Shown one piece after another: positions 1 through 7,044 of a stretch of DNA of 64,000 nt. The notes under the pieces were generated by a model. It saw only the letters and a program-made list of their open reading frames with translations. It was not told the DNA's origin and searched no databases. Made by a program: the position numbers and the translations under genes. How positions within the stretch are numbered: position 1 is the stretch's first letter; every line of letters begins with the position of its first letter. The stretch is from G963668435 sp963668435 (lineage in GTDB: Bacteria; Latescibacterota; Latescibacteria; Latescibacterales; Latescibacteraceae): assembly GCA_963668435.2 (NCBI GenBank), contig CAXXSC010000010.1, positions 62,001 to 126,000 of the forward strand, written 5' to 3'.

Positions 1-485
1 TTGGCGGCGGAATAGAAAACGCATATTTCAGCGGCGACTATGTCATGGAAATAGATGGCATCAAAAGCAAACGTCACGAATACTGGTACCATCCTGAAAA
101 AATACTTGGTTCAGCGGTCAGCATACTTACTTACAAGCCGCGCAACGGAGAACCGCCGATCGTTGGCGTCAATCAGATCGGGCCGGGGCCCGGACCATAC
201 AGCATCGAGGTATACGGTGTCAACGGACATAAGACTTTTGTCGCGGGCGAGCATCTTGATGATCCGAAACTATTCGCGCCTGTACTCCCGGCACTTGCCG
301 ATTTCTTTGTGGATCATGTGCTTCCACGCCCTTACGAGGATTTACTCGAACAGCACAGAGCCCTTGTCGCCACAGACAAGTCGCGCCTGAAAGGTTCCGC
401 TGTCGAACTCGACTCACTCGGCGGCATGGACGCGCTGCCGTATTCGCCGACACTCAAGGAGTGGCTCGACAGTCATTACATGTAG
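1..485 (+). CDS. Gfo/Idh/MocA-type oxidoreductase, C-terminal part (5' truncated by window)
   Basis: The reading frame is open from the left edge (codons from base 3) to the TAG at 483-485, so the first visible ATG at 45 is probably internal and the gene begins upstream of the window. About 160 residues remain. They show the features of a Gfo/Idh/MocA C-terminal domain: a beta-strand segment with YGVNGHKTF, in which a 'G..G' turn reports on the modelled sugar substrate, followed by a helix ending in ALADFF and a closing helix with a GSAVELDSL segment, which in this family is the 'G..V.L.SL' end. The N-terminal Rossmann half is not visible, so cofactor binding cannot be judged. A clear hairpin terminator follows. 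It could also be a distant family member without enzymatic activity. Confidence 0.6.
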   Translation, partial: GGGIENAYFSGDYVMEIDGIKSKRHEYWYHPEKILGSAVSILTYKPRNGEPPIVGVNQIGPGPGPYSIEVYGVNGHKTFVAGEHLDDPKLFAPVLPALADFFVDHVLPRPYEDLLEQHRALVATDKSRLKGSAVELDSLGGMDALPYSPTLKEWLDSHYM

Positions 486-554
486 TTATTTTATAAGTGG
501 TTCCTGACCAAAAAGCTTCCAGATAATTTCATCTGAAAATTTTCAGATAAAAAC

Positions 555-582
555 ACGGCGGTTGTATTTCCGCCGTTTTTTT
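555..582 (+). terminator. Rho-independent terminator after the partial oxidoreductase gene
   Basis: A 7-bp stem (ACGGCGG / CCGCCGT) with an 8-base loop is followed by a run of seven T on the + strand. It lies 70 bases after the stop codon and before the lipoprotein gene, so it separates two transcription units. Confidence 0.85.
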
Positions 583-648
583 ATTTATTGCATATAGAAA
601 GAGAGACGTGTACCTCAGGAATTAACCTGAAAAGCAGGAGGTGCCATT

Positions 649-2085
649 ATGAAAAGCTTATATAAACTGACAATATCATTGCTGTTAATGTTCATCGCGC
701 TTCAGATTTCCGGCTGTTATACCGTTGTGACCCAAAAAGCAGTGCCGGAATCTAACCGTCAGGCCGAGCGCTATAGACGTACGAGAGTTGTTGAACGTGA
801 CGTTGATGACGAAGAATACAGCGATGAGGAATATGAAGATGCTTATGGCCATGTTGAAAACGGTATTCCTTTGCCCGGTTCTTCAGATGAAGAGTATGAC
901 GACGAATATTACGATAACGAGTATTATGACGATTATTACGATGATTACACCGAGGTCCATTACTATCACCACTATTACGATCCCTGGTATGTAACACCTT
1001 ACTATTACGGTGGCTACGGTATGCGTTATGTCAGCCGTCCGTATTATATCAGTACCTGGTATGATCCATTTTATTGCAGCTCCTGGTACTGGGATGATTG
1101 GGCCTGGTGCGGAACATACTCGTATGGCTGGCATTCTCCCTATTATTCTTATGGTTATTACGATCCGTGGTATCACCCTTATCACTATTATGATCACTAC
1201 TATGGTGGTGGTTATTATGCGGGTGGAGGCTCCTCTCATGAACCAGGCGGCAAAAATATTCGCCAGGACCGCATAGGCACATTCGGTGTGACAAACAGAC
1301 GCTCGGCCCAGAACGCTTCCGGGACTTCGATCAACAAACCAACCACATCAGTTTCCGGTAGTGGCCTTACCGCAGCATCATTAAGAGGAAGGTCATCTAA
1401 GACCAGCAGACGCAGCAGTGATTCGAAAAACATACGGAATTACACAGATGGCAAAGCTGAACGCTCTGCTAATACAGTCACGAAAACAACATCGACGAAA
1501 AGAAGGCGCAGCAGCTCGAAAAACACTTCATCATCAAGTAGTTCGAGGAGCACATCAACATCCAGTAGCAGGTCTAAAAGACGTTCCAGTTCATCATCAG
1601 CTGGTAAAACCTCATCCAGGTCTGGCAGCTCACGCTCCAGTTCTACGTCATCTTCACGACGGGGCAGCAGCTCTTCTTCGTCCGGACGCAGATCCGGTTC
1701 GTCAGGCAGTTCCGGCAGACGTTCCAGAAGCAACAGGTCTGAAAGCACTTATTTCTATAATCGCTCGAATAACGCAGAAAGCAATATCCGGTACAAATCC
1801 GGTTCGAGCAATAATGTGACAAAATCGAGACGCTCAAACTCAAACAGCGGGTTCCTGAACAAACAAAGCCGTCGTTCATCCGGATCGGCGACTACGTTCA
1901 AAACACCATCAACCACAAGAAGCGGAATGCCATCAAACGTTTACTCAGGTGGCTCATCTTCTGCAAAAAGTTCTTCGAGTTCTTCAACATCATCATCGAG
2001 GTCGAGCCGCGGAAGCTCGTCATCCTCATCACGGTCTTCACGTTCACGTTCGTCATCATCCGGCAACTCGGGGAGGAGAAGATGA
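649..2085 (+). CDS. Tyr-rich and Ser/Arg-rich low-complexity lipoprotein
   Basis: A 478-residue protein with an AGGAGG-type ribosome site just before the ATG. Residues 1-23 form a lipoprotein signal peptide ending in the lipobox ISGC (Cys23), so the mature protein should be a lipid-anchored envelope protein. An acidic stretch (about 45-100) leads into a Tyr/Asp/His/Gly/Trp-rich segment (about 90-215). From about residue 240 to the end the protein is almost entirely Ser, Arg, Lys and Thr, with repeated SSSSR-like runs and a strongly basic tail. No enzymatic domain is visible. The last codons overlap the next gene (ATGA), so it is translationally coupled to the FadL-like barrel, suggesting a joint role at the outer membrane. 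I do not recognise the family. Surface adhesion or matrix formation is a guess from composition. Confidence 0.8.
   Translation: MKSLYKLTISLLLMFIALQISGCYTVVTQKAVPESNRQAERYRRTRVVERDVDDEEYSDEEYEDAYGHVENGIPLPGSSDEEYDDEYYDNEYYDDYYDDYTEVHYYHHYYDPWYVTPYYYGGYGMRYVSRPYYISTWYDPFYCSSWYWDDWAWCGTYSYGWHSPYYSYGYYDPWYHPYHYYDHYYGGGYYAGGGSSHEPGGKNIRQDRIGTFGVTNRRSAQNASGTSINKPTTSVSGSGLTAASLRGRSSKTSRRSSDSKNIRNYTDGKAERSANTVTKTTSTKRRRSSSKNTSSSSSSRSTSTSSSRSKRRSSSSSAGKTSSRSGSSRSSSTSSSRRGSSSSSSGRRSGSSGSSGRRSRSNRSESTYFYNRSNNAESNIRYKSGSSNNVTKSRRSNSNSGFLNKQSRRSSGSATTFKTPSTTRSGMPSNVYSGGSSSAKSSSSSSTSSSRSSRGSSSSSSRSSRSRSSSSGNSGRRR
1495..2080 (+). repeat. Low-complexity Ser/Arg-encoding tract
   Basis: Within the lipoprotein gene this segment is dominated by irregular repeats of Ser and Arg codons (tcc/tca/tcg/agc with cgt/agg/aga). 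Codon choice is mixed, so the repeats are kept at protein level rather than as exact DNA repeats. Such tracts are prone to slippage and to assembly length errors. Confidence 0.6.
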
Positions 2086-3416
2086 AAAACAACACAATTC
2101 TGAAAAAAAGTATTATTTATGCAGCCTGCCTGTTTTCATTGAACGCGGCTCAGGCCCAACAGTCAGTTATTGAAAATAGTATCGGCGCAGATGCGCGAGC
2201 TATGGGCATGGGCGCCACAGGAATTGCCGCGGCAGATGGTGTGTCGTCGATCCTCTACAATCCCGCCGCCCTTGCACGGATCGATAAAATTGAGGCTATT
2301 TTTGGGGTCGATGTGTTGAAAAACTCCAATAAAAGCTTTATTCGAAGCAACAGCGGGATCGGATCGGTCAGCGACGATGTTTCTTATTCCGGCCTGGGAA
2401 GTCTGGGCATTGCCTATCCGATTCCAACCGATCGCGGAAGTCTTGTTCTTGCCGCGGCATATCACAGAGTTATGGATTTTAACAATTCAGTGTATCAGAG
2501 TGGATATAATGACAATCTTTCCGGAATCGAGACTGTAGAAGTTCTCGAGGAGGGTGGAGTAGGAGTATTTTCGTTCGGGGGTGCTGTGGACGTTTCGCCA
2601 AACGTTTCTGTCGGAGCGTCACTGGATATATGGCTGGGTGAATACACGCGTGACGGCCGCAGCCTCCTGAACGATTATGATGTCGGGTTCTCGCAGCTCG
2701 ATCTCGAAAATATAGATGATGACATTCACGGTGTCAGTTTCAAACCGTCAATACTCTATTTCAAGGATAATTTCCGATTCGGTGCTTTTGTGCAGCTTCC
2801 CATGACATGGAATATCGACGAGTCCTACCGCGATGAGGGTTATGTCAGGGAAGACGGCGAGTATTTCAGCATGTATGAATATATCGACACGAATTCCGAG
2901 TTTAACGACATTGACTATTATGACTCGAACTTCGATTACAAAATCGAAGCGCCCATGCAGCTCGGTCTCGGTTTTGCCATTGGTGAGCCTCGTGAAAAAA
3001 TGCTGGCTTTCGACATGGTATATGAAAACTGGAGCCAGGCAAAACTGAAATATCCATCCGATTATTTCCCGGAGCCGCGTTATTTCAAAGACAAATACCG
3101 CTCATCTCTTCAGTGGAGTGCAGGTGCTGAAAAACGCCTGAAATTCCTTGACCTCACGGCCCGTCTCGGCTACATGCGTCAACCGGTTCTCTTCAAAGGT
3201 CCTCGAGACAATGACAGCTATGGTCCAGATGTCGATGTCAAAGATCTTAAAGATTTTGTGAGTATTGGATTCGGCAAGGAATTCGATAGCTCGCTTTTCC
3301 TTGATGTCGCTTATGTCCATGGGTTCTGGAAAACGGAAGAAAAGCCGAAGACATTCGAAAGCACACGTGACCGTATCTATTTAACTGTGAGTTACCAGAT
3401 GCCGGTTGCAAAATAA
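2082..3416 (+). CDS. Outer-membrane beta-barrel protein, FadL/OMPP1 (PorV-like) type
   Basis: A 444-residue protein with a Sec signal peptide (about residues 1-25, ending near AQAQ). The mature N-terminus contains IGADARAMGMGATGIAAADG and then SSILYNPAALA, the typical opening of FadL/OMPP1/PorV-like barrels ('S.G..A.A.....A...NPA.L'). The rest alternates short aromatic-rich strands and acidic loops, as expected for a barrel of about 14 strands. The family moves hydrophobic substrates or acts as an outer-membrane assembly partner. The substrate cannot be told here. The start codon overlaps the stop of the Ser/Arg-rich lipoprotein gene (ATGA), so the two are made together. A related broken secreted-protein gene follows 46 bases later. 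Confidence 0.8.
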   Translation: MKNNTILKKSIIYAACLFSLNAAQAQQSVIENSIGADARAMGMGATGIAAADGVSSILYNPAALARIDKIEAIFGVDVLKNSNKSFIRSNSGIGSVSDDVSYSGLGSLGIAYPIPTDRGSLVLAAAYHRVMDFNNSVYQSGYNDNLSGIETVEVLEEGGVGVFSFGGAVDVSPNVSVGASLDIWLGEYTRDGRSLLNDYDVGFSQLDLENIDDDIHGVSFKPSILYFKDNFRFGAFVQLPMTWNIDESYRDEGYVREDGEYFSMYEYIDTNSEFNDIDYYDSNFDYKIEAPMQLGLGFAIGEPREKMLAFDMVYENWSQAKLKYPSDYFPEPRYFKDKYRSSLQWSAGAEKRLKFLDLTARLGYMRQPVLFKGPRDNDSYGPDVDVKDLKDFVSIGFGKEFDSSLFLDVAYVHGFWKTEEKPKTFESTRDRIYLTVSYQMPVAK

Positions 3417-3462
3417 AATCGTTTTCACAAATTACTATGACTGCTTCAATGGGATGTGAATA

Positions 3463-4113
3463 GTGAAACGTGTGTGTGCAGTTATAATGTCGCTGATCTT
3501 TTGCGGGATTGTTTACGGAGCTACGCCGGATTATTATCCTATATCTGTCGGCTCATCATGGAAATACCATCATATTGATGCTAAGGAAGGCACTTGTCTT
3601 AAAACGCGGATAAGCTGGATAGACAGCACTGAGAACGTGCCGGGCAAAGAGCCTTACAAGATATTCGAAAAAGATGATGGGACTGATTCTTGACCCAGCA
3701 GCAGTTATTTGGGCCATGATGAAAATGGGGATCTTCTTTTCTATGGACTTACCCTGCCCGGCAATTTCTTTATTGAATGGGAACCGCCCTGGATAATTCT
3801 GCCGTCAGATATTTCTATCGGAAAAACCTGGGTGAACAAGATGGAGGTCTCTCATAACGATTATCCTGATTCGACACTTTTTGAACACCATTATTATGCT
3901 ATAGAAAGTGTAAATGAAACTGTTGTTATCCCTTCCGGTACTTATGCCAACTGTATCGCTGTTTCACATAAATCAGAGGAACCTGTCGAAAAAACACGCA
4001 CACATTCAATTAGCTACTATGCACCTGGAGTCGGTGTTGTTTTATCAATTGACAAGGAGGGACCGGGAAGAATGCAGAGACGTGAACTGATAAAATGTCA
4101 TATCCAGAAATAA
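3463..4113 (+). pseudogene. Secreted hypothetical protein interrupted by an in-frame TGA
   Basis: A GTG at 3463, preceded by a GGGATG-like site, opens a frame with a Sec signal peptide (MKRVCAVIMSLIFCGIVYGA) and a mature start 'YYPISVGSSWKYHH', typical of secreted 'YYPL..GN.W.Y' proteins seen in FCB-type genomes. The frame meets TGA at 3691-3693, residue 77, and continues open in the same frame to 4113, where the downstream part still reads as protein (for example DLLFYGLTLPG and SYYAPGVGVV). The simplest reading is one gene of about 216 codons in which a codon, plausibly TGG, became TGA. Other genes in the window use TGA as stop, so genome-wide recoding is unlikely. I saw no convincing SECIS hairpin just downstream. 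A sequencing or assembly error is also possible. Confidence 0.65.
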
Positions 4114-4140
4114 CCAACAATGTAATTCCAGCAAAGAATT

Positions 4141-4193
4141 CGCCTGTCAGGATAATGGCAATGGCCAAGCCTTTCTCTTGACAGGCGTTTCAT
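4141..4193 (+). promoter_or_regulatory. Long-stem inverted repeat before the ECF transporter operon (terminator or structured leader)
   Basis: A perfect 9-bp inverted repeat (CGCCTGTCA at 4141-4149 and TGACAGGCG at 4179-4187) encloses a 29-base loop that can itself form a small TGGC/GCCA hairpin. It is followed by TTTCATGTTTTTG. It could end transcription of the broken upstream gene, or act as a structured leader or attenuator for the transporter operon starting 48 bases later. The sequence does not match a riboswitch class I can name. Confidence 0.4.
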
Positions 4194-4234
4194 GTTTTTG
4201 TTTCATTTATAGAGTATAGAGGTTTCTGTAAATA

Positions 4235-4876
4235 ATGAAAAACAGGGAAAGCAGATCGTTGAGAAATGTAAACGCGTTCGATATAGGTCTGATCGCACTT
4301 GGCGCCGCCTTGAATGTCACCGTTGGATATCTGGTCAATATCCTCAAGGTGCCGTTATATTTCGATTCTATCGGCACTGTGCTTATTACGGCGCTATGCG
4401 GATGGGGCTATGGTGTCATTGTCGGTCTTTCAGGTGTGATCATCCTGACCGTGACACTTGTCCCGACAGTTATCGCCTATGCGGGAACGGCAATTGTTAT
4501 TGCTACGATGGTGTCTGTCATGATGCGTTTTGGATTTCTGTCATCCATGCGCATGACAATCATTGGCGGGATTCTGCTTGGCCTCGCGTCTTCAGCGGCT
4601 TCGGTTCCAGTCACGACACTTCTGTATGGTGGTGTTTCCCTTGCAGGATCGGACACGATTACGACAGTATTGAAAGCATTCGGCCTTTCTCTCTGGGAAA
4701 GTGTCATGATCGGAAGTCTTTTCACCGATATCACTGACAAAATCTGTACCGGTATCATATGTTTTGTCCTTTTAAAATCCCTTCCAGAACGCCTCCGTTC
4801 GAGAATATCAGGATCAAGAACACTGAAATCCAGATCGAAAATCAACCCACCGTCAGACCTGAGCGATATTTCATAA
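4235..4876 (+). CDS. ECF transporter substrate-binding (S) component, substrate unknown
   Basis: A 213-residue hydrophobic protein with about six membrane segments. Near the N-terminus it has KVPLYFDSIGTVLITAL, a motif found in one subgroup of energy-coupling-factor S components, and near the C-terminus FTDITDKICTG before a basic tail. S components bind a vitamin or other micronutrient and toggle in the membrane. The T component and the ATPase follow in order (5023 and 5718), so this is a complete dedicated ECF transporter. The 145-base gap to the T gene holds no recognisable gene. The substrate cannot be read from the sequence: it is clearly not YkoE-like, and no vitamin biosynthesis gene is adjacent. 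Confidence is good for S-component identity and low for ligand. Confidence 0.75.
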   Translation: MKNRESRSLRNVNAFDIGLIALGAALNVTVGYLVNILKVPLYFDSIGTVLITALCGWGYGVIVGLSGVIILTVTLVPTVIAYAGTAIVIATMVSVMMRFGFLSSMRMTIIGGILLGLASSAASVPVTTLLYGGVSLAGSDTITTVLKAFGLSLWESVMIGSLFTDITDKICTGIICFVLLKSLPERLRSRISGSRTLKSRSKINPPSDLSDIS

Positions 4877-5022
4877 CATCACTTGCAGCCACATATCCCA
4901 AAACGACATTAATATATCATTACACACAGATAGAATTTGTATCTGTCGATAATCTGTCCTATTTTAATTTGATATTGAATAGCTTGTATGTCTGATATTA
5001 TCACGTTTTTACAGGGCCAAAC

Positions 5023-5721
5023 ATGTTCACAAGGCATTTTCTGAAAACCATTCATCCTTTGACCCATATTCTGCTCGCACTCGAGATATCGGCGCTTTTG
5101 CTATTGGCCAGTCCGTTTCACGGAACATATCTGGTTCTAATGATGTTCGCAATTGCCGCACTACTGAAAAAGCGTTCTGATACTGACATCATGAAACCCT
5201 GTATGCGGGTACTTGGTGTCGCGGTCGTCTTTCTGTTTCTCATTCATGGCTTATCATATCGGGAATTGGCGTTGAATGACAATTTCTTTGATATAGCACT
5301 GCCAAGTTTCGTCAGGATCGCCGTACCAGTAAGTGCCGCTCTATACCTTTCGAAAATGATACGTGCCGAGGAAATATTTGCCCTCTGTATCGACCTTCGC
5401 CTCCCACAATCTCTGGTCCTCATTCTTTTCCGGACAATCTGGCTGGTCCCGAGACTCATGGAGCGAATGGATGAGGTTGTTACTGCGCAAAAACTTCGAG
5501 GAGTACGCATCAGCACACCGTATCAGCGGCTGAAAGCCATTTTACCGACTCTCAGTGCCATTTTCTCCTCAATGGTTGAGGAGACATCGGAAAACGCGCT
5601 TGTGCTGACTGTCCGTGGCTTTCTTTCGAAAGGCCCCAAAAGCCATATTTCCGTCTTGCAGTTCGGAATGCTCGATGTGCTCATACTTCTTTCTTCCACG
5701 ATATTGATGGTGCTGATATGA
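5023..5721 (+). CDS. ECF transporter transmembrane (T) component
   Basis: A 232-residue membrane protein of the EcfT/CbiQ family. Four to five hydrophobic segments occupy roughly residues 15-125 and the last 25 residues. Between them lies the cytoplasmic coupling region, with KLRGVRIS and, further on, LTVRGF. These correspond to the two 'A-R-G' coupling helices that bind the two ATPase domains. It links the S component (4235) to the ATPase (5718). The stop codon overlaps the ATPase start (ATGA at 5718), showing translational coupling. The ribosome site before the ATG is weak. Confidence 0.8.
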   Translation: MFTRHFLKTIHPLTHILLALEISALLLLASPFHGTYLVLMMFAIAALLKKRSDTDIMKPCMRVLGVAVVFLFLIHGLSYRELALNDNFFDIALPSFVRIAVPVSAALYLSKMIRAEEIFALCIDLRLPQSLVLILFRTIWLVPRLMERMDEVVTAQKLRGVRISTPYQRLKAILPTLSAIFSSMVEETSENALVLTVRGFLSKGPKSHISVLQFGMLDVLILLSSTILMVLI

Positions 5722-7040
5722 AACTGAATGCAGAATCGTTGTCACTTTCATTTGACGGTTCCGAGAATAAAGTCTTCGATAATCTCAATATTAATCTCGA
5801 TTCCGGTTCGATGACCTTGCTCACCGGGGAAAACGGCAGCGGGAAAACGCTTCTGGGGATATCGCTATCCGGCCTTTTGCCGCTTTTTAGCGGGAACTGG
5901 CATCTTGAGGGCAGGATAGAGGCAGACGGCGTTCCTTTGGTTCAGGGTGAACCATGTCGGGACATATCAATTGTTCTGGAAAATCCTCACACGCAGCTTT
6001 CCGGCCTTAAAAGAAGTGTCCTTCAGGAACTGGCATTTCCACTTGAATGCCGGGGAGTCAAACGCGAAGAAATTCTTAACAGAATTGAACTTTGCGCCGA
6101 CATTTTCGGCATAACAGATATTCTGGAAAGAAAATTGAGAACACTTTCAGGTGGTGAACTCCAACGAATAATCCTTGCCTGTGCCATGATTGCCCAACCG
6201 ACATTCCTTTTCCTCGACCGTCCATTAACGGAACTCGATCGAGAATTCAGACAAAATCTCCTGTCTCACATCAAGGATTTTGTAAACACGAACAGCTCAA
6301 CGGCACTTCTTGCTGAGGATAGATGGCTTCTTGAAGGAAGTGAATTCAGCTCACAGATATCATTGCATGAATCCGACCAGTCTCTGCCAGTCAGAGACAG
6401 CGATCCGTACAGAAAACCTACGGGACAATCCGTTCTCGAAATCGAAGACCTGAACTTTTCATATGATTGTGAACGTCAGCTGATAAAAGACTTTTCGCTG
6501 AAGCTGTATGCTGGAGAACTTCTTTTCCTTGGGGGCAGGAACGGTGCCGGCAAAACCACACTTGCACAACTGATAACTGGGATTCTCTCACCGGAAAGCG
6601 GACATATTGTTATTGATACAATGAATGCTGTTGAGCTTGACGAGATGGAAATTATCAATCTCGTAGGATATTCCCTGCAGGATCCGTCGATCCAGCTGTG
6701 CAGAAGTACTGTTTCTGGAGAACTTGAATTGGCAGAGCGCTGCGGCAATCCAGTTGGAGAATTCACCGACATACTCGGCTTGCGCCCATTTCTTTCAAAA
6801 CATCCGTTTGAACTTCTGTATGCGGAAAAGAAACGCCTGAGCATCGCCCTGGCATGTGGCGGCAACAGGAAACTGATAATTCTTGACGAGCCATCACAAA
6901 ATCAGGACATGCACAGTTTTGTCATGACCGTGAACTGCATTCGTCATTGTCTTGAGAAAGGTCAGACAGTGATTGTCATTTCGCATGATCCACGATTCCG
7001 CGAATGCTTTCCAAATGCATGGCGCATTTCACTCGATTAG
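5718..7040 (+). CDS. Fused double ATPase subunit of ECF transporter with one degenerate ATP site
   Basis: A 440-residue protein with two ABC ATPase domains in one chain, as in YkoD-like EcfA-EcfA fusions. Domain 1 has Walker A GENGSGKT (37-44), signature LSGGELQ (143-149) and Walker B FLFLDR (163-168), where the catalytic Glu is replaced by Arg168. Its H-loop His is replaced (Glu200 region). Domain 2 has Walker A GRNGAGKT (273-280), Walker B LIILDE (386-391, Glu391 present) and an H-loop His423, but its signature is degraded to LLYAEKK (366-372). In the head-to-tail dimer these losses fall on the same composite site, so one site should be catalytic and the other not. It powers the S and T subunits encoded just upstream. 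It converges on the methyltransferase gene with a 4-base gap. Confidence 0.85.
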   Translation: MKLNAESLSLSFDGSENKVFDNLNINLDSGSMTLLTGENGSGKTLLGISLSGLLPLFSGNWHLEGRIEADGVPLVQGEPCRDISIVLENPHTQLSGLKRSVLQELAFPLECRGVKREEILNRIELCADIFGITDILERKLRTLSGGELQRIILACAMIAQPTFLFLDRPLTELDREFRQNLLSHIKDFVNTNSSTALLAEDRWLLEGSEFSSQISLHESDQSLPVRDSDPYRKPTGQSVLEIEDLNFSYDCERQLIKDFSLKLYAGELLFLGGRNGAGKTTLAQLITGILSPESGHIVIDTMNAVELDEMEIINLVGYSLQDPSIQLCRSTVSGELELAERCGNPVGEFTDILGLRPFLSKHPFELLYAEKKRLSIALACGGNRKLIILDEPSQNQDMHSFVMTVNCIRHCLEKGQTVIVISHDPRFRECFPNAWRISLD

Positions 7041-7044
7041 AAAC

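Noticed and set aside
883..1239. 118-codon minus-strand frame rich in Ile and Val
   Set aside because: Mirror of the Tyr-rich codons (TAT/TAC) of the lipoprotein gene; its hydrophobic look is an artefact.
3691..3740. Selenocysteine readthrough at the in-frame TGA
   Set aside because: Only a 4-bp CCCA/TGGG hairpin follows, unlike a bacterial SECIS. Trp-to-stop change or error is simpler.
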